Assembly: GCA_903911925.1 (NCBI GenBank) | Contig: CAIWFH010000110.1 | Span: 1 to 64,000 of the forward strand | Reading direction: 5' to 3' | DNA from: an uncultured Acidobacteriaceae bacterium | GTDB lineage: Bacteria > Acidobacteriota > Terriglobia > Terriglobales > Acidobacteriaceae | DNA length: 64,000 nucleotides | Shown here: positions 53,082 to 60,800 of the stretch, in pieces | How positions within the stretch are numbered: the first letter of the stretch is position 1 | How the letters are laid out: each line of letters begins with the position of its first letter | Program-made: the position numbers and the translations under genes | Notes under the pieces: model-generated | Databases searched by the model: none | Told to the model about the DNA's origin: nothing | What the model saw: only the letters and a program-made list of their open reading frames with translations

Positions 53082-53651
53082 ATGGCACACATCAATCTAC
53101 CGGAGGGATTTCCGGGTATCAGCGGCGGGTTCGTGTTTCGCCCGGAGACGGCGAAACCCATGCGCGAACTGGCGCACGTGCTGCTGCACCAGCCGAATTC
53201 GCTCACGAGCGGCGAACGTGAATTGATCGCAACGTATGTTTCTTCACGGAACGATTGCCACTTTTGCCAGTCGAGCCACGGGGCCGCGGCTGCATGCCAC
53301 CTGGGCGATGCGACGGTTGTCGAGCAGGTGAAGACGGACTTTATGGCTGCGCCGGTGAGCGACAAGCTGAAGGCACTCCTCAAGATTGCAGGCAAAGTGC
53401 AGCAGGACGGAAAGCTGGTGACTGCGGGCGACGTGGATGCCGCGCGCAAGCTGGGTGCGACCGATATTGAAATTCACGATACGGTGCTGATTGCCGCGGC
53501 CTTCTGCATGTTTAACCGGTACGTGGACGGGTTGGGCACCTGGCAGCCGCGCGACCCGGCGATGTATGCGCAGATGGGGAAGCACCTTGCAGAGGAGGGT
53601 TACAAGGAGCCTTCGATTCGACAGCCGGTGGAAGCGGTTCATAGTTCTTAG
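53082..53651 (+). CDS. AhpD/carboxymuconolactone decarboxylase-like protein 2
   Basis: 189 residues from ATG 53082 (GGAG at the end of the repeat array, six bases upstream). Close paralogue of the preceding gene: HINLPEGFPGISGGFVFRPET, ERELIATYVSSRNDCHFCQSS and GKVQQDGKLVTAGDVDAARK. The motif is the canonical C-x2-C-x3-H (Cys59, Cys62, His66). The conserved end is EIHDTVLIAAAFCMFNRYVDGLG. It also ends EAVHSS encoded by the same AGTTCNN repeat. Tandem duplication, with different cysteine spacing from copy 1, suggests divergence of redox properties. Confidence 0.87.
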   Translation: MAHINLPEGFPGISGGFVFRPETAKPMRELAHVLLHQPNSLTSGERELIATYVSSRNDCHFCQSSHGAAAACHLGDATVVEQVKTDFMAAPVSDKLKALLKIAGKVQQDGKLVTAGDVDAARKLGATDIEIHDTVLIAAAFCMFNRYVDGLGTWQPRDPAMYAQMGKHLAEEGYKEPSIRQPVEAVHSS

Positions 53652-53665
53652 TTCGCAGTTCACAG
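53636..53665. repeat. 7-bp periodic repeat after the second AhpD-like gene
   Basis: GGTTCAT AGTTCTT AGTTCGC AGTTCAC, almost identical to the array after copy 1, including the gene's stop codon. The opposite-orientation array GCGAACT GTGAACT GCGAACT ACGAACT lies at about 53770-53800. Confidence 0.85.
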
Positions 53666-53736
53666 TAAAGACCGCCGCTCGACTGCGCACAAAACACCAC
53701 CGGTTGCGAACTGACAACTGCTCCGGCCGCTGAAAC

Positions 53737-53768
53737 AAAAGGGGACGGCCACAAGGCCGTCCCCTTTT
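53737..53768. terminator. Bidirectional terminator between the AhpD-like gene and yidC
   Basis: AAAAGGGGACGGCC, loop ACAA, GGCCGTCCCCTTTT: a perfect 14-bp stem with A-run/T-run on both sides, located between converging genes. Confidence 0.95.
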
Positions 53769-53804
53769 CTGCGAACTGTGAACTGCGAACTACGAACTGC
53801 TTTT

Positions 53805-55691
53805 CTACCGTCGGCCTTGAATTGTCTTGGGGCCGGCGCCGGGCTTCTTGGCGGCGCGCTTGGCGGCAATCTCGTGCATCTCTCTTCCGATATGGGATTG
53901 ATTGATGCCAACCTGAATGGCCAGGTTGATCAGGTTGCCGGTGCCCCAGTAGAGGGCCAGGCCTGAGGCGAAGTGCCACATGGAGAATCCGAAAATGACC
54001 GGCATCATGATGGCCATCATGCGGCGCTGGTTGGGGTCCATGCCCGGCGACGGGGTAATGAACTGCACCAGGAACATGCTGGCGATGATGAGAATGGGCA
54101 GAATGTGCCACGGGTCGGGCGAAGAGAGATCGGTAAGCCAGAACCAGTGCGCCTGACGCAACTCGACAGCATTTAGAAGTACTCGGTAATAGGCGAAGAA
54201 CAAGGGCATCTGCAACAGCATGGGCAGGCAACTGCCATACATGTTCACGCCCTCGGTCTTGTAGAGGGCCATCATCTCGGTATTCATTTCGGCCCGCTTG
54301 GGATCGCTGACCTTGAGATGGGCGTATTTCTTTTTGAGCGCTTCTACCTTGGGCTGGATGCGCATCATCTTCAGTGAAGACTTCATCATCATGAAGCGGG
54401 TAGGCAGCATGAGGAGGTTGAAGATGACGGTGACAATGATGATGGCCCAGCCCCAGTTGTAGGCGCCGTTGCCAAGGGTGACTTTGAGGAAGCGGAGGGA
54501 GAGGTAAAGCGGCTTGGCGATGATGGTGAGCCAGCCGAACTGGATGAGGGACTCAAGGCTTTCGCCATTGGGCTGGCCGTCGGCGCCGGTAGCGTGGATG
54601 GTCTTGAGCACATCCAATTGCTTTGGGCCGGCGTAGAGTCGGACGCGGGTGTAACCGCTCTGGTCGCCTACGGCAAGGCCAAGGACATGCGCCGGACGCT
54701 TCTGGCTGTTGGCGTCATTGGGGTCGCTGAGCAGGTCGATGGTGTTGTGCAGGGTGACCACAGTGGTGCGGCCAGGCGTATCGGGCAGGAACGCAGCCGC
54801 AAAATAGAGATCGGTGACGGCCGCATACTCGTAAGGCATGTCGAGCGTCGCGTTTCCGCTTACCTTGGGGGCTGCCGTCGAGTCCTGCTTGCCCTCAATG
54901 GACCACGCAAACTGCGATGGAGTTGGAACGGGTGAGAGGCTGAGGCCGCGGGCAGAAGCCAGTTCTTCCATGTCGCCCAATCCGGCGGGCCAGGATATGA
55001 GGGCGCGAACCGGAGCGCCATTGCGGCGAACCTCGGACTCGATGGTGACCACATAGGTCGAGTCAAAGCGGATCGTCTTGACCACGTCGAGGCCGTTATC
55101 GGCGTAGTGGAAGGTGAGGGCGTTGGTTTCTGGGGCGTGAACAAAGCCGGTTGCGGAGGGCTGTGAGCCGGAAACCGTCACCTGATAAAGGGCGGCGTTC
55201 AATTGCGAGGTGAGCGCCGGCTCATAAGTGTAGAGCGAGAGCGGCTGCCCGAAGCGCGCCGCGGACTGCTCCTGGACGATATCCAGCGGCTTGCCGGCAG
55301 TGTTGAAGTAGCCCTTCAGAATCCACTGCTTAACCTGCGCGCCGCGATTGGTGAAGACAATTTTGTAGCGGTCGTTCTCGACCGTGGTATTGGTCTCAAG
55401 CGCTGCTGTGATGGCGGGAACGGCAGAGGGAGCCTTGGCCTGGCCCGCCACCATCTGCGCTGGCCCTGCCGCAGCCAGCTGAGCGGATTGCGGCTGGATT
55501 TGGGCTTGGTTCTGAGCTTGATTCGGCTCTGGGGCTTGCGCCGGCTTGCTGGGCTTGAAGTACTGCACTCCCAGCAGGACGGCAAGCGCCAAGAAAGTGA
55601 GAACCAGCATGGAGCGCATATCGCCGCCGCCCCCGCCGCTGCCGCCGCCGGGACCCTGCGACTGAAGATTAGGATTACTTATTTCTGCCAT
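53805..55691 (-). CDS. yidC: Membrane protein insertase YidC
   Basis: 628 residues. N-terminal Gly-rich leader then TM1 (SMLVLTFLALAVLLGVQYF), a Gln/Pro/Ala linker, a large periplasmic domain (about 90-370: NDRYKIVFTNRGAQVKQWIL ... AAFLPDTPG), then the conserved insertase core of five TMs: IAKPLYLSLRFLKV, WAIIIVTVIFNLLMLPT (with the hydrophilic-groove Arg further on), PMLLQMPLFFAYYRVL, DPWHILPILIIASMF, and MMAIMMPVIFGFSMWHFASG. The C-tail is basic. Inserts membrane proteins with or without SecYEG. Followed upstream by yidD-rnpA-rpmH on the same strand, the standard origin-proximal order. Confidence 0.97.
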   Translation of the reverse strand: MAEISNPNLQSQGPGGGSGGGGGDMRSMLVLTFLALAVLLGVQYFKPSKPAQAPEPNQAQNQAQIQPQSAQLAAAGPAQMVAGQAKAPSAVPAITAALETNTTVENDRYKIVFTNRGAQVKQWILKGYFNTAGKPLDIVQEQSAARFGQPLSLYTYEPALTSQLNAALYQVTVSGSQPSATGFVHAPETNALTFHYADNGLDVVKTIRFDSTYVVTIESEVRRNGAPVRALISWPAGLGDMEELASARGLSLSPVPTPSQFAWSIEGKQDSTAAPKVSGNATLDMPYEYAAVTDLYFAAAFLPDTPGRTTVVTLHNTIDLLSDPNDANSQKRPAHVLGLAVGDQSGYTRVRLYAGPKQLDVLKTIHATGADGQPNGESLESLIQFGWLTIIAKPLYLSLRFLKVTLGNGAYNWGWAIIIVTVIFNLLMLPTRFMMMKSSLKMMRIQPKVEALKKKYAHLKVSDPKRAEMNTEMMALYKTEGVNMYGSCLPMLLQMPLFFAYYRVLLNAVELRQAHWFWLTDLSSPDPWHILPILIIASMFLVQFITPSPGMDPNQRRMMAIMMPVIFGFSMWHFASGLALYWGTGNLINLAIQVGINQSHIGREMHEIAAKRAAKKPGAGPKTIQGRR

Positions 55692-55878
55692 AAAGACACG
55701 TCCTATCGTTTAGAGCACTTTCGGAAATACTGCGGTCTTTGTTTCTTGTTTGCTAGGCCGCCGCTCCTTGGGGGTCGCGACGGCTTGAGGTTTTTGGTTT
55801 CGGTCCACAGAGTTTCCGAAACTGCTGTCGGCCTGATCACAGGCGCTTCAAGCGGCTCATGGTAAGTTGCCGCACTTC

Positions 55879-56142
55879 CTATGGTAACGGTTCGTGGGGA
55901 AGATGGATTGTTGCGTGAGCCGGGGGAACCAGGTCGAGGCCTCCGCGGGCGAAGGGGTTGCAGCGAAGCAGCCTCCAGAGCGCAAGCGCGGAACCTTTCA
56001 GTGGTCCATGTACGGCAATGGCCTGGGAAGCGTACTCAGAGCAGGTGGGCAGGTATTTGCAGCCGCCGGGATTCAGTGAGTGCAGCGCCGGCGAAAGCCA
56101 GCGGCGGTAGAAGGCGAGTGTGGCTAGCAGGATGCGGGTCAT
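55879..56142 (-). CDS. yidD: Membrane protein insertion efficiency factor YidD
   Basis: 87 residues. Conserved LAFYRRWLSPALHSLNPGGCKYLPTCSEYASQAI with the CxxxPTCSEYA signature and GPLKGSALALWRLLRCNPFARGGLDLVP. Assists YidC-dependent insertion. Overlaps the end of rnpA by four bases (ATGA). A gap of 187 bases separates it from yidC. Confidence 0.96.
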   Translation of the reverse strand: MTRILLATLAFYRRWLSPALHSLNPGGCKYLPTCSEYASQAIAVHGPLKGSALALWRLLRCNPFARGGLDLVPPAHATIHLPHEPLP

Positions 56143-56579
56143 AAGGAGGCCGCCGACTGAACAGGCACGGGTGTAACAGGTTTCCGCGCCGCTTCAGTCT
56201 TGGCCTGTTGAAGAATACGCACAACCTCGGCTTCAAGTTTCTTGAAATCGATGGCCAGCACGGCGCGGCGGGGATGCAGGATCAGGTCGCAGCCTAGGGG
56301 CAAGAGATCAACGTGGCGGCGGAGCGCCTCGCGCATGCGGCGCTTGATGCGGTTGCGCTCGTGGGCTTTGCCCACGACTTTGCCGGCGGTGAGACCGACT
56401 CGAGGCCCGGAAGGCAGTGCGGCACCTTCGTATGCGGGAGTTTGCGGAGCCAGAAACCAGCTCATGGACGCGGATTGGCGCTTGCGGCCGGCTTTATAAG
56501 CGCGCTGATAATCGGCGTGCTTGCGCAGGCGCGCATCTGCCATTGACTGGCGCTGGGCTGTCTTGGGAGGGGTGTTCAT
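56139..56579 (-). CDS. rnpA: Ribonuclease P protein component
   Basis: 146 residues from ATG 56579; ATG 56543 (ADARLRKHADYQRAYKAG) is a shorter option. The frame extends to 56705, which would overlap rpmH and is unlikely. Core: LRKHADYQRAYKAGRKRQS, RVGLTAGKVVGKAHERNRIKRRMREALRR (the RNR signature), GCDLILHPRRAVL. The basic protein subunit supports RNase P RNA in tRNA 5'-end maturation. Standard position between rpmH and yidD. Confidence 0.95.
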   Translation of the reverse strand: MNTPPKTAQRQSMADARLRKHADYQRAYKAGRKRQSASMSWFLAPQTPAYEGAALPSGPRVGLTAGKVVGKAHERNRIKRRMREALRRHVDLLPLGCDLILHPRRAVLAIDFKKLEAEVVRILQQAKTEAARKPVTPVPVQSAASL

Positions 56580-56655
56580 GGTGATGCCGGAAGGTGTCTC
56601 AGCCGGAAGGCAATGGCGGGCATCGCTATCCGGCTCAAACTGAACGGCAGGGAGG

Positions 56656-56811
56656 TTAGTCGCGGAAGCCAGCGCTGACAGCCACGCGCTTGCGGCCGAT
56701 GGCACGGCGGCGGCTCAACACGGCAGCGCCGCTTTTGGTCTTCATCCGCGCGCGAAAACCGTGGGTCTTCACGCGTTTGCGGCGATTGGGTTGAAATGTG
56801 CGCTTGGGCAT
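56656..56811 (-). CDS. rpmH: 50S ribosomal protein L34
   Basis: 51 residues, read by hand: [20 protein letters not shown], then [20 protein letters not shown] and RVAVS. Full L34 signature (KRTFQPxxxKR, THGFRxRM). First gene of the rpmH-rnpA-yidD-yidC run. Confidence 0.97.
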   Translation of the reverse strand: MPKRTFQPNRRKRVKTHGFRARMKTKSGAAVLSRRRAIGRKRVAVSAGFRD

Positions 56812-57386
56812 GAAAATGCGCTCCTGTTTCCTTGTTAAAATCTGTGCCTTAACGGCAAGTTTTAAGTGTATCGCATGTTGGGCCAGGAATCCAGTCGGGG
56901 AGCGTTTTGGAGTTTCGCTGGAAGTAGATTGAACCTGTCCAGTTTGTCATGCCACAATTGTTTGACTGCGACAAAATCACGTTGCCTTGCAGCAAACTGC
57001 GATCTTTTTCGAGCGCACAAAAGGTCAGATTTTTATTAAAAAGCATGTCCTCTTGGGGTAACCCTGGTAACTTTGGCGGCGAGTTTCACCACCATTGGTG
57101 CAACTGACGAAGAGAGTGGGAAAGTTATGTGAAAGAGGCATTGCAAGGATGCCTAAATGTGCTACTATCGGACCCGTTCAGAAACATTTTTCAGCGTCCC
57201 ACGGAACCAGTTTTCATCCCGGGCCCCGAGGTCGAGTCAGGGCCAGACCAGCGGCAATCATGTAGTCGGCAAAACGGCAAACTGACGCAGAGGCCAACGC
57301 TCTGCGCCCCGAGAGAGCCGTTTTTCAAAAGCTCGGGAATGAACCAGGCCTCAAAGTACCCGGCGGCGCGGGCAAGGACAAGTTCG
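56812..57386. other. rpmH-dnaA intergenic region
   Basis: 575 bases between divergent rpmH and dnaA. It has an AT-rich stretch (AGATTTTTATTAAAAAGC near 57028-57046) and GGGGTAACCCTGGTAAC (about 57055). I found no TTATCCACA-type DnaA boxes, so an origin cannot be placed here. It presumably holds the dnaA and rpmH promoters. Confidence 0.6.
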
Positions 57387-58787
57387 ATGGCATTCGCAGT
57401 TTCACCGGCAACGATGCTCAATCCATGGCTTCAAATATTAGCGGCCCTTGAAAAGAAGGTCATTCGCCAGTCGTTTGAGACCTGGTTGAAACCTACGCGC
57501 TATAGCCATGCAGCCGGCCGCACGCTGTATGTGCGCGTGCCCTCGCCGGAGTTTCAGCATATCGGCGACAAGTACGGCGACCTGATCCAGGAGGCCATCG
57601 ACCTGCAGTCGCTGGAATTCGACGACGTGAGTTTCGTCACCGCCGAAGAAGACCCCTCGATTCCGCCGCGGCGCCCGGATGGGGGAGTTGGCCCGCTTTC
57701 ATCGCACGCGCCCTCCGCGCCTGCACCGTCGCGCGCGCCGGTTCAAACGACCATTGACTGGTGGAGTGCGGCGCAGCTGAACCCGCGCTATACCTTCGAC
57801 GCTTTCGTCATCGGCAACGGCAACCAGTTTGCCCGGGCCGCGGCCCTGGCCGTGGCTGAGCGGCCTTCGCGGGCCTACAATCCGCTCTTTCTCTATGGCG
57901 GCGTGGGCATGGGCAAGACGCATCTTATGCAGGCCATCGGGCATGAGGTGAAACGCCGCCAGCCGGTGGCCAGCATCTGCTACACCACCGCGGAAAAATT
58001 TACCAACGAACTGATCACATCTATCCGCACCGACCGGATGACCAGCTTCCGCGATCGCTTCCGGTCAGTGGATGTGCTGCTGATCGACGATATCCAGTTC
58101 ATCTCGCAAAAAGAACGCACCCAGGAAGAGTTCTTCCACACATTCAACGCGCTGCACGAGAGCATGAAGCAGATCGTGATCGCGTCCGATCGTCCGCCCA
58201 AAGAATTGGCAGAGATTGAAGACCGGCTGCGTTCGCGTTTTGAGTGGGGCCTGATTGCCGACATTCAGCCGCCGGATCTGGAAACCAAGGTTGCCATTCT
58301 GCAGAAAAAGGCCGAGAGCGAGCAGGTGACGCTACCCACGGATGTGGCGCTCTTTATCGCCTCAAACGTGCGCACCAACGTGCGCGAACTTGAAGGCGCC
58401 ATGACCCGGCTGGTTGCCTGGTGCAACCTCAACAAGATGGAAATCACGCTGTCCTCAACCCAGCAGTGCCTCAAGCAGTTTATTGACATGCAGGTGCGGA
58501 AAATCACCATCGAAGCCATTCAGCGCGCCGTGGCCGAAAGCTTTGGCATGCGGGTGAGCGACCTGAAGCAGAAAAACAACTCGCGCAACGTGGTGGTGCC
58601 GCGGCAGATCGCCATGTACCTGGCCAAGCAGATGACAGAAGCGAGCCTGCCTGAGATCGGTCGCCAGTTCGGCAACAAGCATCACACTACGGTGATGCAC
58701 TCGATCGGCAAAATCGACGAATTGCGCCGCACCGACAAGGACCTGCACCGCACGCTCAACAAGCTGCAAGAGCAGTTGAACGGGTAG
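57387..58787 (+). CDS. dnaA: Chromosomal replication initiator DnaA
   Basis: 466 residues from ATG 57387 (AAGGAC upstream); the open frame extends 86 codons further up without family similarity. ATG 57414 is another option. Domain I (NPWLQILAALEKKVIRQSFETWLKPTRY), a Pro-rich linker II, AAA+ domain III with Walker A GGVGMGKTHL (near residue 175), Walker B VLLIDDIQFI, and sensor motifs. Domain IV carries the DnaA-box-binding signature (IGRQFGNKHHTTVMHSIGKI). Initiates replication by opening the origin. A hairpin terminator follows. Confidence 0.96.
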   Translation: MAFAVSPATMLNPWLQILAALEKKVIRQSFETWLKPTRYSHAAGRTLYVRVPSPEFQHIGDKYGDLIQEAIDLQSLEFDDVSFVTAEEDPSIPPRRPDGGVGPLSSHAPSAPAPSRAPVQTTIDWWSAAQLNPRYTFDAFVIGNGNQFARAAALAVAERPSRAYNPLFLYGGVGMGKTHLMQAIGHEVKRRQPVASICYTTAEKFTNELITSIRTDRMTSFRDRFRSVDVLLIDDIQFISQKERTQEEFFHTFNALHESMKQIVIASDRPPKELAEIEDRLRSRFEWGLIADIQPPDLETKVAILQKKAESEQVTLPTDVALFIASNVRTNVRELEGAMTRLVAWCNLNKMEITLSSTQQCLKQFIDMQVRKITIEAIQRAVAESFGMRVSDLKQKNNSRNVVVPRQIAMYLAKQMTEASLPEIGRQFGNKHHTTVMHSIGKIDELRRTDKDLHRTLNKLQEQLNG

Positions 58788-58840
58788 CGGACGAGCAAGT
58801 CGGCAAGACAGCGAGTCAGCAAGTCACCGAAAAAACAAGA

Positions 58841-58875
58841 AGCCCACTTCGTCTGTTGCGGAGTGGGCTTTTTGA
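58841..58875 (+). terminator. Terminator after dnaA
   Basis: AGCCCACT / AGTGGGCT stem, then TTTTTG. Preceded at about 58793-58827 by an 8-bp periodic array (AGCAAGTC GGCAAGAC AGCGAGTC AGCAAGTC). It may also serve the convergent VOC gene. Confidence 0.85.
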
Positions 58876-58882
58876 TGCTTGT

Positions 58883-59275
58883 TTAGAACTGGGTGAGGCT
58901 CAGCACGTTCTTGTCGGGGTCGTGGAACCAGGCGATGCGGGCGCCGCCGGGCGCGGTCCAGATGGGAAGCGGGGTGCTGTCGTTGAGACCGGGGAAGCGC
59001 AGGAATTCAACGCCGGCTGCTGTGAGCTGCTCGACGGTGCTCTCGATGGAAGCCACTTCCCAGCCCAGCACAGTGAAGGGCGCGGCAGTGTGCTCACGGA
59101 CCGTGGTTACACGCAGCATGGTTCCGTTGGCGTCGAAGACCAGTGCGAACGGAGGCTCGTCTGAAACGAGCCGCAGGCCCAGCACCGACTCGTAGAAGGC
59201 GCGGGCTTTGGCCGGATCGGTTGTGGGGGCAAAGGCGACAAGCTTGCTGCCGCCGAGAATCGCGACATTCTTCAT
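58883..59275 (-). CDS. VOC-family (glyoxalase/bleomycin-resistance-like) protein
   Basis: 130 residues with two beta-alpha-beta-beta-beta modules: KLVAFAPTTDPAKARAFYES, VLGLRLVSDEPPFALVFDAN, then TVLGWEVASIESTVEQLTAA and IWTAPGGARIAWFHDPDKN. VOC proteins are small metal- or substrate-binding folds with many roles. The ligand pattern (His and Glu positions) cannot be assigned with confidence. Stands alone, convergent with dnaA. Confidence 0.85.
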   Translation of the reverse strand: MKNVAILGGSKLVAFAPTTDPAKARAFYESVLGLRLVSDEPPFALVFDANGTMLRVTTVREHTAAPFTVLGWEVASIESTVEQLTAAGVEFLRFPGLNDSTPLPIWTAPGGARIAWFHDPDKNVLSLTQF

Positions 59276-59306
59276 GACGTTCCCTCGCAGCGGGCCCGGA
59301 TTCTGC

Positions 59307-59906
59307 CTAACGGCGGGAGTGACCCCGGTCCCGGTCGCGCCCTCTGTCGCGGTCGCCGCGATCGCCGAAGCTGCGAGGTTTCACGGGCGGCGTCACGGGC
59401 AGGTTGGTTTTGCCCGCCGGATAGACGGCCAGAAAGCGGTCGGGGCCTTCGCCATTGCTGGCGGTTTCAACGCCCTCGATGTCGCGGAAGGCCATGTGCA
59501 TCAGGCGGCGCTCGCGGCTGTTCATGGGCGGGAAAGCATAAGGGATGCCGGAGCGGATGACCTTATCCGCGGCGATTTCGGCCTGCATGTGCAGTTCCTG
59601 GGCGCGCAGGGCCTTGAAGTTGGCAGCGTCGAAGCTCACCAGGTCGCCCTCACGCTGATCGAGGCGCAGCATCTGGGCGGCAATCGTCTCCAGGGCCAAC
59701 AGCAGCTCGCCGTTGTGCTGGGTGACCATCGGCACGTCGGGTCCGCCCAGTTCGACGTAGATGACGCGGCCCTCGATACCCTGCGGGTCGCGCGCGCCGT
59801 CGCCGGCGGTGATGCGGTATTTGAGGCGCAAACCACCCAGTTTGTTGAGGGTGGCGAGGAATCCGGCAATCTTTTGAGCAGCCTGCTGCAGGTCGGCGAT
59901 TGGCAT
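59307..59906 (-). CDS. Jag/KhpB-like R3H-domain RNA-binding protein
   Basis: 199 residues. A KH-like region (VIYVELGGPDVPMVTQHNGE, LLLALETIAAQML) precedes an R3H-type segment (IPYAFPPMNSRERRLMHMAF, RDIEGVETASNGEGPDRFLA) and a basic, Arg/Asp-rich C-tail with a low-complexity repeat. This matches the KH-R3H protein Jag/KhpB (SpoIIIJ-associated), which usually follows yidC. Here it lies on the far side of dnaA, and the N-terminal Jag-N domain is missing. Likely an RNA-binding regulator. Confidence 0.78.
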   Translation of the reverse strand: MPIADLQQAAQKIAGFLATLNKLGGLRLKYRITAGDGARDPQGIEGRVIYVELGGPDVPMVTQHNGELLLALETIAAQMLRLDQREGDLVSFDAANFKALRAQELHMQAEIAADKVIRSGIPYAFPPMNSRERRLMHMAFRDIEGVETASNGEGPDRFLAVYPAGKTNLPVTPPVKPRSFGDRGDRDRGRDRDRGHSRR

Positions 59907-60020
59907 AACTCAGTAGTATCGCAGAGCGGGGGCGCGGATGGGCGGGGAAAACGCGGAGAGGGTGAGCGTTTCAGGGGGATTCGGCTGGCGGGGCTGCCGG
60001 TTTGGCGCGATAATAACCGC

Positions 60021-60568
60021 ATGGCGACTTTGCCCGTTTACGACGACGACCGGCCGGACCTTGTTTCGGTGCGGGAATACCTCGCCACGAGCTACCGCCC
60101 TGACCGCGACTACGTGGATGGACGGATCGAGGAGCGGAACGTGGGTGAGTACGAGCACGGCTACCTGCAAACGCTGCTGGCGCATCTGTTCATGAACCAT
60201 CGGGAGGATTGGAGAGTGCGTCCGCTGAAAGAGACGTGCGCATGCAGGCGAGCAGCACTCATTTCCGCGTACCCGATCTCATGGTCCTTGGCCAGGGCGT
60301 GGCGAAAGAGCGGATCGTCACCCGTCCTTCCCTGCTGGTGATCGAGATTCTCTCTCCGGAGGATCGACTGGGCCGCTTCCAGGACCGGATCGACGACTAC
60401 CTTGGATTCGGAATCGAGAATATCTGGATCATCTCCCCCGAGCGCCGGACAGCCCACCGCGCCACCCGTACTGGCATCCACGTGGTTGAGAACTGTGAAC
60501 TGTCCGTGCCAGATACGCCCATCAAGGTGAACTTGAGCGAGCTGTTCGCGGAGTTGGACAGGGCGTAG
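60021..60568 (+). pseudogene. Uma2-family (DUF820) PD-(D/E)XK protein, frameshifted
   Basis: The frame from ATG 60021 gives an Uma2 start (VSVREYLATSYRPDRDYVDG, VGEYEHGYLQTLLAHLF, HREDWRV), then loses similarity near 60219-60230. The family continues two frames over: SAERDVRMQASSTHFRVPDL, IVTRPSLLVIEILSPEDR, RIDDYLGFGIENIWIISPE. Length 548 instead of a multiple of three implies one missing base. Uma2 proteins are putative endonucleases, abundant in cyanobacteria and acidobacteria. Either a decaying gene or a sequence error. Confidence 0.85.
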
Positions 60569-60800
60569 CCGATCAGGGCTGATGCGAGCTGACAGTTCAA
60601 TCTCTGTTCCCTCCAGAAGCCAGGTATTCCGGTGCAGCGAGATTGTTAAACCGTTACTCGACGGGGCCGTCGATCTTGCCCGGAACGCTCGAATCCGGAT
60701 TCCTATTTTTTCTTCCTTGCTTGCGCCCAGCCTCAATCGACATCTTTCTTTAACTCTCATGTGAACTTAAGGTTTGCATCGTATTCTCCAAGGTGTGACT

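Noticed and set aside
60219..60230. Programmed ribosomal frameshift in the Uma2 gene
   Set aside because: No slippery heptamer with a downstream pseudoknot or SD stimulator was seen at the switch point. A base loss or sequence error is simpler.
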